From contig JAQUYX010000006.1 of the NCBI GenBank assembly GCA_028691615.1, forward strand, positions 1 through 40,238: 40,238 nucleotides of DNA, written 5' to 3'. Made by a program: the position numbers and the translations under genes. The notes under the pieces are model-generated. The model was not told where the DNA came from and ran no database searches. It saw only the letters and a program-made list of their open reading frames with translations. This document shows, in pieces, positions 16,971 to 24,136 of this stretch (position 1 is the stretch's first letter; every line of letters begins with the position of its first letter). The stretch comes from Victivallaceae bacterium (GTDB taxonomy: Bacteria > Verrucomicrobiota > Lentisphaeria > Victivallales > Victivallaceae).

Positions 16971-17795
16971 ATGTCGCTTGTCACGATGAACGAAATTCTG
17001 CTTCCCGCGCGCCGGAACGCACGCGCGGTCGGAGCGTTCAATGTCGCAAACTACGAAACCGCTCTTGCCGTCATGCTGGCCGCGGAACAGGAAAAATCCC
17101 CGGTCGTCATCCAGCTTTACATGCGGCTGTTCGACTCGGAGAAGGCCTCCGATCTGGCCGGAATGCTTCTGCGTCTGGCGCGCCGCTCGTCGCAGCCGAT
17201 CGCGCTGCACCTCGACCACGGAGCGAACTTGCGTCAGGTGATGGTGGCGCTGCGCGCCGGGTACACCTCGGTGATGCTGGACGGGTCGCGTCTGCCGTTC
17301 GAGGAAAATGTGAAGATCACGAAACTCGCCGTGGAGCTGGCGCACGCCGCCGGAGCCAGTACCGAGGGGGAAATCGGCCATGTGGCACAGGGCGACAAAA
17401 CAGCGTTGACCGAGGTAAACGAGGCGGTGGAATTTGCGAAAGCAACGCAGGTCGATGCGCTGGCAATTTCGATCGGAACGGCGCACGGGTATTATCAAGC
17501 GACGCCGAAAATCGATGTGGAGCGTTGCCGCTCAATCGGAGAGGCATTGCCAAAACTGCCGCTGGTGCTGCACGGCGGTTCGGGAACTCCGCTGGAGGAT
17601 GTGCGAAAAGTGATCCGCGCCGGAGTATCCAAGGTGAATATTGCCACCGAGTTTCTAGACACTTATCTGAAAGCCACCCGGCACGAATTGAACACGCTGG
17701 ACGGAAAGTTTCTGCCGGTGGACAAGTTCTATGATCCGGTTGTCGACGCTTGCGCGGCTCATGCGGCGCGTCTGATCCGCTTCTTCGCGGACTGA
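16971..17795 (+). CDS. Class II fructose-bisphosphate aldolase family protein (GatY/IolJ type)
   Basis: 274 residues, normal for the family, which cleaves ketose (bis)phosphates to DHAP and an aldehyde using zinc. HLDHG gives Asp82 (catalytic) and His83 (zinc); EGEIGH, GTAHGYYQ and LHGGSGTP supply the other metal and phosphate-binding residues. NIATEFLDTYL near the end is also standard. It is the last gene of the operon, 14 bases after the Fe-S gene, and may yield DHAP plus an aldehyde from the doubly processed substrate. With IolB and a PfkB kinase in the same operon, an IolJ-like role (DHAP plus malonate semialdehyde) is one option; tagatose- or other ketose-bisphosphate cleavage is another. 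Confidence 0.92.
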   Translation: MSLVTMNEILLPARRNARAVGAFNVANYETALAVMLAAEQEKSPVVIQLYMRLFDSEKASDLAGMLLRLARRSSQPIALHLDHGANLRQVMVALRAGYTSVMLDGSRLPFEENVKITKLAVELAHAAGASTEGEIGHVAQGDKTALTEVNEAVEFAKATQVDALAISIGTAHGYYQATPKIDVERCRSIGEALPKLPLVLHGGSGTPLEDVRKVIRAGVSKVNIATEFLDTYLKATRHELNTLDGKFLPVDKFYDPVVDACAAHAARLIRFFAD

Positions 17796-17806
17796 ACTTG
17801 CGGGAT

Positions 17807-17818
17807 GGCACTGCCGTC
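17807..17818 (-). repeat. GACGGCAGTGCC motif copy 2 (after the aldolase gene)
   Basis: Identical to the 14406 copy but on the minus strand, in the 90-base gap between the convergent aldolase and MFS genes. Including its left flank it is almost a full palindrome (GATGGCA-C-TGCCGTC). Confidence 0.5.
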
Positions 17819-17885
17819 GTTTTGCGGAAGCCGTTCGGACAATTATGCGGATGAATTCTTTGCCGCTTGACGCAAAATGAGCTTT

Positions 17886-19124
17886 TTAAGCAACATAGCC
17901 GTCGGGCTGTTCCTTTTCTCTGTCGCTCCGGCATTTTCGTGCGGCCAGATGGAAAAACGGAATCGCCGCAAGTTGCATTCCACAGGAAAGTGCCGCCATC
18001 GTGAAAATGGAAATCGGATAAAGCACCCCCATTGCCCATGATCCGAAGAAAAAGGCGATGCCAAAGCCGGTCTGAAACACCCCGTACCCGGTGGAGCGTT
18101 TTTCCTTCGAAATAATCGTGACCACCGCCGCCTTCAAAATGGACTCCTGCGCCCCCATCCCAATCCCCCAGAGCGCCACGCCGATCCAGAGCCATCCGGA
18201 ACTTGGCACGGCGAAAACCAGCCACGCAAACGGTGCGGCAAGCAGAGTGGAAAGCATCAGGACATTCAATCCGAAGCGGTCGTACAGCCACCCGAAGAAC
18301 AGCGCGGCAAAGGCATCCACCAGCATTGCCGCGGCATAAATCAGCGGAATGGCCGTTTCGGAAATCAGGCCGGTCTTCATCGCATGCATGGTAATCAAAG
18401 GAAAGCCGATGAAGCCGAAGGCGAAAAAGCAAATTCCAGCCATGTAATAGAGAAACGCCGAATTTTTCCCGATAGACCCTTCGCTTGATTTTGTTTCCGG
18501 TTCGAAATTTTCCGGGTTCGGAAACTTCCGTCTGGCGTAAAACAAAAGAAAAATGGTAATCAAAGCCGGGATTCCCAGAATTGCCAGACATAGTTTATAA
18601 GCCCCAAAGAGATCGCCTCCCCGCTTCCACGTCAGCACCCCGAAAAGCACCATCGGACCGACAAATGCCCCGATCTGGTCGAGCAGCTCCTGAATGGCGA
18701 AACTCTTTCCCGCGCCATATTCGGAGGCCGCGAACGACAAAAGCGTGTCCTTGGCCGGCTTCTTGACCGCCTTGCCGATGCGCTGAATCACGATCAACGC
18801 ACAGGCCCAGATCCAACCGCCCTGCGGCACCAGAGCCAGCAGGGGAATGGCGATACAATCGACAAGATACCCGGCAATGGTAATCAGCCAGTAATTTCTG
18901 GTTTTGTCGGCCAGAACGCCCGTGACAATCCGCAGCGAATAGCCGATCAAACCACCCAGCCCGGTGATAAATCCAATCATTCCCGCAGATGCCCCGGCCA
19001 AGCTCAGATATGCGCCGATAATGCTGGCGGCCCCCTCATGGGTCATATCCGAAAACATGCTGACCACACCCATCAGGACAATGAATGCGAAAACGGCACT
19101 TTTTCTGCTGTCGATCCTCTTCAT
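17886..19124 (-). CDS. MFS transporter
   Basis: 412 residues from the ATG at 19124, preceded by GGAGAAG; the longer frame would begin upstream of the promoter. About twelve hydrophobic segments are visible. The cytoplasmic loop motif GVLADKTRNYW between helices 2 and 3, and GWLYDRFGLN in the second half, match the MFS signature. SDMTHEGA in the first helix region and FAIQELLDQIGAFVGP are seen in a poorly studied MFS branch. It is convergent with the sugar operon and codirectional with the GH4 gene but has its own strong promoter. Likely substrate: a sugar or organic acid from one of those neighbours. Nothing in the sequence fixes which. Confidence 0.88.
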   Translation of the reverse strand: MKRIDSRKSAVFAFIVLMGVVSMFSDMTHEGAASIIGAYLSLAGASAGMIGFITGLGGLIGYSLRIVTGVLADKTRNYWLITIAGYLVDCIAIPLLALVPQGGWIWACALIVIQRIGKAVKKPAKDTLLSFAASEYGAGKSFAIQELLDQIGAFVGPMVLFGVLTWKRGGDLFGAYKLCLAILGIPALITIFLLFYARRKFPNPENFEPETKSSEGSIGKNSAFLYYMAGICFFAFGFIGFPLITMHAMKTGLISETAIPLIYAAAMLVDAFAALFFGWLYDRFGLNVLMLSTLLAAPFAWLVFAVPSSGWLWIGVALWGIGMGAQESILKAAVVTIISKEKRSTGYGVFQTGFGIAFFFGSWAMGVLYPISIFTMAALSCGMQLAAIPFFHLAARKCRSDREKEQPDGYVA

Positions 19125-19149
19125 CTTCTCCGCTCCCCACAATTCCATC

Positions 19150-19178
19150 AATATAGCAGAAAAACTACTTTTTTTCAA
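19150..19178 (-). promoter_or_regulatory. Sigma-70 promoter of the MFS gene
   Basis: On the minus strand TTGAAA (19178-19173), a 17-base spacer and TATATT (19155-19150) form a near-consensus promoter. The expected transcript start leaves a leader of only about 20 bases before the ATG at 19124. Confidence 0.65.
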
Positions 19179-19300
19179 CCCACAGCGGACGATCGGCGGA
19201 AAAGATACAGGGGGGCCGTTTCTGTTTGACATATTTTCGTTTACATGGCATTTTAAAAGATAATTGCGAAGCTCACAAGCGCATGTTCTGGAGAGGGAAA

Positions 19301-19429
19301 ATGTATTCCCGAGACTTTTTTGAAAAACACCTTGTCTTTTTTAGCCTGCTGTTTTTGCTGCCCCCAAGCAACGGAAATTTCCGCGATGTGGTTCCCCTCC
19401 GCGGAAAATCCGATGGCGGCCAAGGATGA
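19301..19429 (+). CDS. Possible small hydrophobic protein (42 residues)
   Basis: This fills part of the 369-base stretch between the MFS and GH4 genes. The ATG at 19301 is preceded by GGAGAGGG at ideal distance. The peptide has a hydrophobic core (LVFFSLLFLLPP) after a charged start (MYSRDFFEKH) and ends in a basic, glycine-rich tail. GATAAT at 19259-19264 could be its -10, and the bidirectional terminator at 19447-19490 would end its transcript. The frame is short and codon use cannot be judged, so it may be spurious. The rest of the stretch holds the MFS promoter and that terminator. Confidence 0.25.
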   Translation: MYSRDFFEKHLVFFSLLFLLPPSNGNFRDVVPLRGKSDGGQG

Positions 19430-19446
19430 GCACAGGCATAAAAAAA

Positions 19447-19490
19447 AACGCGGGACGGAAAAAGCTCCGTTCCGCGTTTTGTCTTTTTTA
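19447..19490. terminator. Bidirectional intrinsic terminator
   Basis: A 13-base stem (19447-19459 with 19466-19478, one G-T wobble) closes a six-base loop. A run of A lies on the left and TTTTGTCTTTTTT on the right, so both strands have hairpin plus U-tract. It starts right after the GH4 stop codon on the minus strand and also ends any plus-strand transcript through 19301-19429. Confidence 0.85.
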
Positions 19491-19493
19491 CCG

Positions 19494-20882
19494 TCACTTA
19501 TACCCTTTGAGAAACGCTTTTTCCGCGGCGAAAAGTTTCCGGGTCATCGCCCGGATCTCCTCGGGGGCACAAACTGCCGCCGTCAAGGGGTCCAGCATAA
19601 GCGCCCGTTCCGCCTGCAGCTTGGACTTCTCAATGCAGGCGTCCGCGGCAAGATTGAAGAACGACTGATTCGACGCGCAAATTGCCGCGCACTGGCCGGG
19701 AAGTTTGCCGAAATAGGTCGGGAAAATTCCCTTGCGATTGACCAGACACGGCACTTCGACGACGTTGTCGGCAAAGAGGTTCGGGATCAATCCGGTGTTG
19801 GGCACGGTCAGATGCGCGACAAACGGGGCATTGGTCTCCATCGCTTCAATCAGAAAACTGGCGTATTCCCAGCTGCGCGAAGTGTCGATCGGCTCCTTGC
19901 CGGAGACAAAATCGTGCTTCTTGGCGTCGCTGTCGATCCGCCACTGCGGCCAGTTGTTGGCATAGAAGGAACTTTCCCCGAGATATTTTGCGCCGCAATG
20001 CTTGCGGATCAGCTCCGGCCGCTTGCGGTAATAGGGCAGATATTCGCTGAAATGTCCGCTCGATTCGGTGACGAAATAGCCCATGTATTTCATCATGTCA
20101 AAGCGCACGGGATCCTTGGCGAGAAGTTCCTTGTCCGAAGCCAATTTCTCCCGCAGAATCTCGTACACGTCTCGCCCTTTGTGTTCCAGACGGGTGAACC
20201 ATGCCAGATGATTGACTCCGCCGCAGTTCCAGATCAATTCGGAATAGGGAATCTGGGCGTAATCTGCCAGCTGATGACTGGTTCCCTGCACACTGTGGCA
20301 GAGCCCAACCACATGAAGTTTCGGATAGGCGCGCATCGCCGCAAGGCACATGATGCTCATGGGATTGGTGTAATTGAGCACCCAGGCATTCGGACAGAGC
20401 CGGCTGACGTCTTTGAGCACCTCCAGAAAAACCGGGACCGTCCGCAGCGCTTTGAACAATCCGCCCGCGCCCATCGTGTCGCCGATGCACTGATCCACGC
20501 CGTAGGAGGCCGGAATGTCATTGTCGAACCGCACGCAGCTGGTGCCCGATACTTCAATGCAGTTGATCAGATAATCGGCCCCTTCAAGCACCTCTTTGCG
20601 CTCAGTGGTTCCAATGACTTTCCAGCCGGGGCGCTTCATCGCCGCAATGATTTTTCCGCCGAGTTCCACGGAGAGCTCCAACCGTTTGCGGTCGACGTCG
20701 ACCAGCGCGATCGTCCCGTTCTCCGCGCCGGGAATATTCATAATGTCCGTGAACACCGGTTTGAAGAAACCGCTGCCCGCGCCGAGAAAAACAATCTTGA
20801 GCGGCCGCGATACCCCGGAGAGGATGCCGAGGTTATCCGCCTTTTTCATGTGCTCCTCGTGTCCGAATTTTTTCTCCGCCAT
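19494..20882 (-). CDS. Glycoside hydrolase family 4 (MelA/alpha-galacturonidase-like)
   Basis: 462 residues from the ATG at 20882, which follows AAGGAG; the frame extends upstream through the promoter, so the longer version is rejected. GH4 enzymes cleave glycosides by an NAD+- and Mn2+-dependent oxidation-elimination mechanism, usually in the cytoplasm. Visible signatures: the NAD loop FLGAGSGF (residues 32-39) and LVDVD (about 60-64); NYTNPMS; GLCHSVQGT with the metal-binding Cys and His; and GGVNHLAWF. The GLCHSVQGT form is like MelA and alpha-galacturonidases rather than the phospho-glucosidases. It is a single-gene transcript with its own promoter and terminator, divergent from an AraC regulator, and adjacent to an MFS permease. 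Likely substrate: an imported alpha-galactoside or galacturonide. Confidence 0.92.
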   Translation of the reverse strand: MAEKKFGHEEHMKKADNLGILSGVSRPLKIVFLGAGSGFFKPVFTDIMNIPGAENGTIALVDVDRKRLELSVELGGKIIAAMKRPGWKVIGTTERKEVLEGADYLINCIEVSGTSCVRFDNDIPASYGVDQCIGDTMGAGGLFKALRTVPVFLEVLKDVSRLCPNAWVLNYTNPMSIMCLAAMRAYPKLHVVGLCHSVQGTSHQLADYAQIPYSELIWNCGGVNHLAWFTRLEHKGRDVYEILREKLASDKELLAKDPVRFDMMKYMGYFVTESSGHFSEYLPYYRKRPELIRKHCGAKYLGESSFYANNWPQWRIDSDAKKHDFVSGKEPIDTSRSWEYASFLIEAMETNAPFVAHLTVPNTGLIPNLFADNVVEVPCLVNRKGIFPTYFGKLPGQCAAICASNQSFFNLAADACIEKSKLQAERALMLDPLTAAVCAPEEIRAMTRKLFAAEKAFLKGYK

Positions 20883-20939
20883 TTTTTCTCCTTGAACGTT
20901 TTTTTTGAATTCGCCTTGTAATATCACGAAACTGCCATT

Positions 20940-20968
20940 AATATATCTCCCGGGTCCTACGTTGTAAA
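20940..20968 (-). promoter_or_regulatory. Promoter of the GH4 gene
   Basis: On the minus strand TTTACA (20968-20963), a 17-base spacer and TATATT (20945-20940). The leader to the ATG at 20882 would be about 50 bases and contains the AAGGAG site. Confidence 0.6.
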
Positions 20969-20986
20969 TACTAAAAATGCGTAAAT
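20964..20986. promoter_or_regulatory. Direct repeat GTAAAT, candidate AraC-type operator
   Basis: GTAAAT occurs at 20964-20969 and 20981-20986, 17 bases apart in the same orientation. One copy overlaps the GH4 -35 and the other lies just upstream of the divergent regulator. AraC proteins commonly bind two direct half-sites next to the -35 of their target. Confidence 0.35.
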
Positions 20987-21003
20987 GATAGAACTTTTGC
21001 GAC

Positions 21004-21843
21004 ATGGAAAAATTCAGCAACATTCGAGATTTCATCTTCTCCGGCCATACCGTCGGACTGCATTCCATGCTGGTCAACGCCGGCTGTCAGGGGATCACCG
21101 GGGATTATAACTGGGACGGACTGCGCCGCGGCGACCGCGAATTTGCAATCTGGCAATACACCCTGGCCGGACGCGGCATGCTGCGCTTCGGCCGGACAGA
21201 ATATGTTCAGGAACCGCATTCGTCCATGCTGTTGATCGTGCCGGAGGATCATTGCTATTTTCTCCCGGACGATTCGCCGTACTGGGAGGTGCTTTTCGTC
21301 ACGATCCACGGCAGCGAGTGCATCCGGCTCGCGGTCGAGTTGCGCCGAAGGCTCGGAACGCCGTCGTTTCCGCTCTCCCCCGACGGACGCACCGTCCAGC
21401 TCGCGCGCAAGATTCTCGCATGGGATGAACCCTTGTCCGTGCCCGACCGTTTCGCGGCCTCGCTCAAAGCCTATGAATTTATGCTGACCTTGTTCTCCGA
21501 AGCGGAAATTGATCCACCCGGATCGGGCAAACAAAAACTCTTCGATCTCCTGCGCAACTATGTCCTTGAACATCTCGACGCGCCAATCTCGATCGACGAT
21601 CTATCCGCAGCGGCGAACATGAGCAAACGCAAGCTGGAACGGGAATTTCGCGCCGGAGGGATGCCGCCGCCGAATCAATTCATAGCGGATCTGCGGATGC
21701 GCAGCGCCCTGCGGATGCTTCAAACTACCTCCTTTTCGATCAAGGAGATCGCCGTGCGCTGCGGCTACGACTCTCCCAGTTACTTCATCCGGCGTTTTCA
21801 TGCGCGCTACCGGCAAAGCCCCGGCGCCTTCCGGAACCTATGA
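21004..21843 (+). CDS. AraC family transcriptional regulator
   Basis: 279 residues. The N-terminal 140 residues look like a cupin-type sugar-sensing domain (YTLAGRGMLRFGRTEY, MLLIVPEDHCYFLPDDSPYWEVLFVTIHG). The C-terminal AraC domain has both helix-turn-helix units: SIDDLSAAANMSKRKLEREFR and FSIKEIAVRCGYDSPSYFIRRFHARY. It is divergent from the GH4 gene across 121 bases and is probably its activator, responding to the freed sugar. No good ribosome site precedes the ATG at 21004, and the expected leader is very short. Its stop is 42 bases before uvrC, which has its own promoter inside that gap. Confidence 0.92.
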   Translation: MEKFSNIRDFIFSGHTVGLHSMLVNAGCQGITGDYNWDGLRRGDREFAIWQYTLAGRGMLRFGRTEYVQEPHSSMLLIVPEDHCYFLPDDSPYWEVLFVTIHGSECIRLAVELRRRLGTPSFPLSPDGRTVQLARKILAWDEPLSVPDRFAASLKAYEFMLTLFSEAEIDPPGSGKQKLFDLLRNYVLEHLDAPISIDDLSAAANMSKRKLEREFRAGGMPPPNQFIADLRMRSALRMLQTTSFSIKEIAVRCGYDSPSYFIRRFHARYRQSPGAFRNL

Positions 21844-21849
21844 AGGCAA

Positions 21850-21878
21850 TTGCAAAAACACCGCCCGGATGATATATT
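21850..21878 (+). promoter_or_regulatory. Promoter of uvrC, placing the transcript start at the start codon
   Basis: TTGCAA (21850-21855), a 17-base spacer and TATATT (21873-21878). Transcription would begin near 21885, at or within a base or two of the ATGATG at 21886-21891. No Shine-Dalgarno sequence is visible. Confidence 0.5.
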
Positions 21879-21885
21879 ATGTGTT

Positions 21886-23418
21886 ATGATGAAACGACCT
21901 TTCGCCAGCAATGAAGTTCCGCACCAACCGGGCGTCTACGTCTATCGCGACCGCTTCGGCACGGTCATTTATGTCGGCAAAGCCCGCGATCTCAAGCGCC
22001 GCATGTCCAGCTATTTTCAGCCGTCGCGCATGGTGCGCGCCGACGCGAAACTGCGTTCGCTGGTCAACTCCATCGACGACTGGTCGTTCGAGGTGGTTCG
22101 CACCGAAGACGAGGCGCTGATCCTCGAATCCCGATTAATCAAGGATTTCGCCCCGTATTACAACATTCTCATGCGCGACGACAAGCGCTATCTCATGCTC
22201 AAATGCGACCTGCGTGAAAAATATCCGACTTTCCGTCTGGCCAGAATCAAACGACCCGGCGCAATTTATTTCGGCCCCTTTCCCAACGGGACGGCGCTGC
22301 ATATGACCTTGGATTTTCTGCTGCGCTACTTTCGGCTCAAAAGCTGCAAATGCGACGCGCCGAACGCCGACAACCGCAAACACTGTCTCAAGCATCAGGT
22401 GCGCGATTGTTCCAGCCCCTGCGACGGAAGCATCTCGGAAGCGGATTATCGCGCGAAAGTCGAACAGGTTCTCGCGCTGCTCGAAGGGAGCATCCGCCCG
22501 CTGGTCGACAAGGTCAAAGAGGAAATGCTCGCGGCCTCCGCCGAGGCGAAATACGAGAAGGCGGCCATGCTGCGCGACGTCATGGTCAACCTCACCGCCG
22601 TCTTCGGGCGCAAGAACCGCTCCTTCGAAAACCCGGAACTGCCCGGACGCGCGACCAACGCCGACGCAACCGAGCTGGCGCAGCTGCTCGGCATTCCCGT
22701 GCCGGAGGAGATTGTCTGCTTCGACAACTCGCACCTCTTCGGGACTTACGCGGTCGGTTCGATGGTGCTCTTCCGCCACGGTCGGCCCGATCGCGGAGGA
22801 TACCGGCGCTTTCGGATTCGCAACGCGCAGACAAACAACGATTTCGCCATGATGACCGAATGTGTTTCCCGCGCGCTGGCGCACCGCATCAAAGAGGGAG
22901 GGAAACTCCCCGATCTCATTGTAATCGACGGCGGCAAGGAACAGTTGAAAAGCGCAATCGCGGGGATGGCCGCTGCGAACGCGCCGCCAGTGCCGATCAT
23001 TGCGCTGGCAAAACGCGAAGAGGAGATCTACGTACCGGGCAGGGAAATTCCGTTCCGTCTCGACCGTCATGACGGCGCGCTGCGCTTGATCCAAAGTCTG
23101 CGCGACGAAGCACACCGGTTCGCCGTCGGCTACAATCGGCAGCTTCGTCAGAAACGCATCAGCGAATCGGCGCTCGATGAAATCGGCGGCATCGGACCGC
23201 ACCGCAAGACCGCGCTGCTTCGCGCCTTCGGGTCGGTGAATCGTTTGCGCAAGGCATCGGCGGACGAGATTGCCGCGCAGGTTCCGGGAATCGGCGTATG
23301 TTTCGCGGAAAAACTTCTCGCTCGCCTCGGCGCCATGACCGATCCGCCGCCCGAAGAGGACAGCGCGCGGAAGAAAAATTCCGAAAAAACACTTGCGAAA
23401 GTCCGCCACGGAGAGTAA
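21886..23418 (+). CDS. uvrC: UvrABC excinuclease subunit C
   Basis: 510 residues from the first of two consecutive ATGs, shorter than the usual 590-620. UvrC makes both incisions in nucleotide excision repair. Order of domains: GIY-YIG nuclease (PGVYVYRDRFGTVIYVGKA); a cysteine cluster (KSCKC ... HCLKHQVRDCSSPC); a UVR helical segment for UvrB contact (about 190-240); the RNase H-like nuclease with Asp in CFDNSH, Asp in VIDGGK and His in DEAHRFA; and a C-terminal (HhH)2 domain (IGGIGPHRKTALLRAFGS and VPGIGVCFAEKLLARL). All catalytic residues appear present, so the short length reflects trimmed linkers. An in-frame TTG at 21850 would add 12 residues but lies on the -35 box. It leads a codirectional group with the HAD and thioesterase genes. 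Confidence 0.95.
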   Translation: MMKRPFASNEVPHQPGVYVYRDRFGTVIYVGKARDLKRRMSSYFQPSRMVRADAKLRSLVNSIDDWSFEVVRTEDEALILESRLIKDFAPYYNILMRDDKRYLMLKCDLREKYPTFRLARIKRPGAIYFGPFPNGTALHMTLDFLLRYFRLKSCKCDAPNADNRKHCLKHQVRDCSSPCDGSISEADYRAKVEQVLALLEGSIRPLVDKVKEEMLAASAEAKYEKAAMLRDVMVNLTAVFGRKNRSFENPELPGRATNADATELAQLLGIPVPEEIVCFDNSHLFGTYAVGSMVLFRHGRPDRGGYRRFRIRNAQTNNDFAMMTECVSRALAHRIKEGGKLPDLIVIDGGKEQLKSAIAGMAAANAPPVPIIALAKREEEIYVPGREIPFRLDRHDGALRLIQSLRDEAHRFAVGYNRQLRQKRISESALDEIGGIGPHRKTALLRAFGSVNRLRKASADEIAAQVPGIGVCFAEKLLARLGAMTDPPPEEDSARKKNSEKTLAKVRHGE

Positions 23419-23450
23419 ATTATCGCTGTGTCAATTCCAATTCAACCATC

Positions 23451-23466
23451 TTCCGCAAAAGCGGAA
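23451..23466. other. Perfect small hairpin between uvrC and the HAD gene
   Basis: TTCCGC-AAAA-GCGGAA forms a six-pair stem with a four-base loop. A run of eight T (23478-23485) follows only after 11 bases, so it is not a canonical terminator; it could attenuate transcription or protect an mRNA end. Confidence 0.4.
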
Positions 23467-23485
23467 CTTTACCAGAGTTTTTTTT

Positions 23486-24136
23486 ATGAAGTACAAGGCA
23501 CTGCTTTTCGATTTTGACGGGACTGTGGCGGACACCTACGATCTTTGTGTCGAATCCTTCCGTCTGACCTTGCTCGAAGCGCTCGGCAAAGAGCTTTCCC
23601 GCGCAGAGATCACCGCCCATTTCGGCTACAACGAAGAGGGTGTGCTCCGCCGTTTTCTCGGGGAAGAACGCGCCCGCGAAACGATGCCGCTTTTGTTGAC
23701 GCATTATCGCACCTTGATGCAGCAGCGCAACGCCGCCCCCTTCCCCGGCGTCCGGGAACTCTTAATGCAATCGCGCAAGCAAGGCTATCGCATCGCGCTG
23801 GCCACCGGCAAAAGTAAAGCGACAACCGATATTTCCCTCGATTGCTACGCATGGGGCGACCTCTTCGAATGCGTCACCACAGGTTCGCCGCTGACCCAGT
23901 CCAAGACCGGCACGATGAAGCAGGCGCTGACGCTGTTGAATGTCTCCCCGGAAGAGGCCCTCTACATCGGCGACGCGCCAAGCGATGTTACCTCCGCCCG
24001 CGGCGTTCCCATGCGCATTGCCGGAGCAGGCTGGGCGGCCTCGACCGACATTTCGTTATTGAAAAAAGCCGAGCCGGATTATCTCTTTGCCTCCATTGCA
24101 GAGTTGTCGCAATTTTTATCGGGAGACGCACAATGA
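23486..24136 (+). CDS. HAD superfamily phosphatase, phosphoglycolate phosphatase-like
   Basis: 216 residues from the ATG at 23486; the longer frame extends into non-coding DNA. HAD motifs are complete: motif I LLFDFDGTVADT (Asp9 nucleophile, Asp11), motif II ALATGK, a lysine in the TQSKTG region as motif III, and motif IV YIGDAPSDVTSA. The helical cap between motifs I and II (about 20-85) is type C1, as in Gph and PpaX, which dephosphorylate phosphoglycolate or pyrophosphate. The upstream region lacks a clear ribosome site and has only a run of T before the ATG. The stop overlaps the next start (ATGA), so translation of the two is coupled. Confidence 0.88.
   Translation: MKYKALLFDFDGTVADTYDLCVESFRLTLLEALGKELSRAEITAHFGYNEEGVLRRFLGEERARETMPLLLTHYRTLMQQRNAAPFPGVRELLMQSRKQGYRIALATGKSKATTDISLDCYAWGDLFECVTTGSPLTQSKTGTMKQALTLLNVSPEEALYIGDAPSDVTSARGVPMRIAGAGWAASTDISLLKKAEPDYLFASIAELSQFLSGDAQ

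Noticed and set aside
17796-17885. Terminator between the convergent aldolase and MFS genes
   Set aside because: TTTGC...GCAAA gives only a five-pair stem, and the T-run is six bases away; too weak to call.
19320-20921. 533-codon open frame on the plus strand
   Set aside because: Antisense to the GH4 gene and runs through its terminator and promoter leader; no family motif.
22135-23409. 424-codon open frame on the minus strand
   Set aside because: Shadow of uvrC, which is certain by motif.
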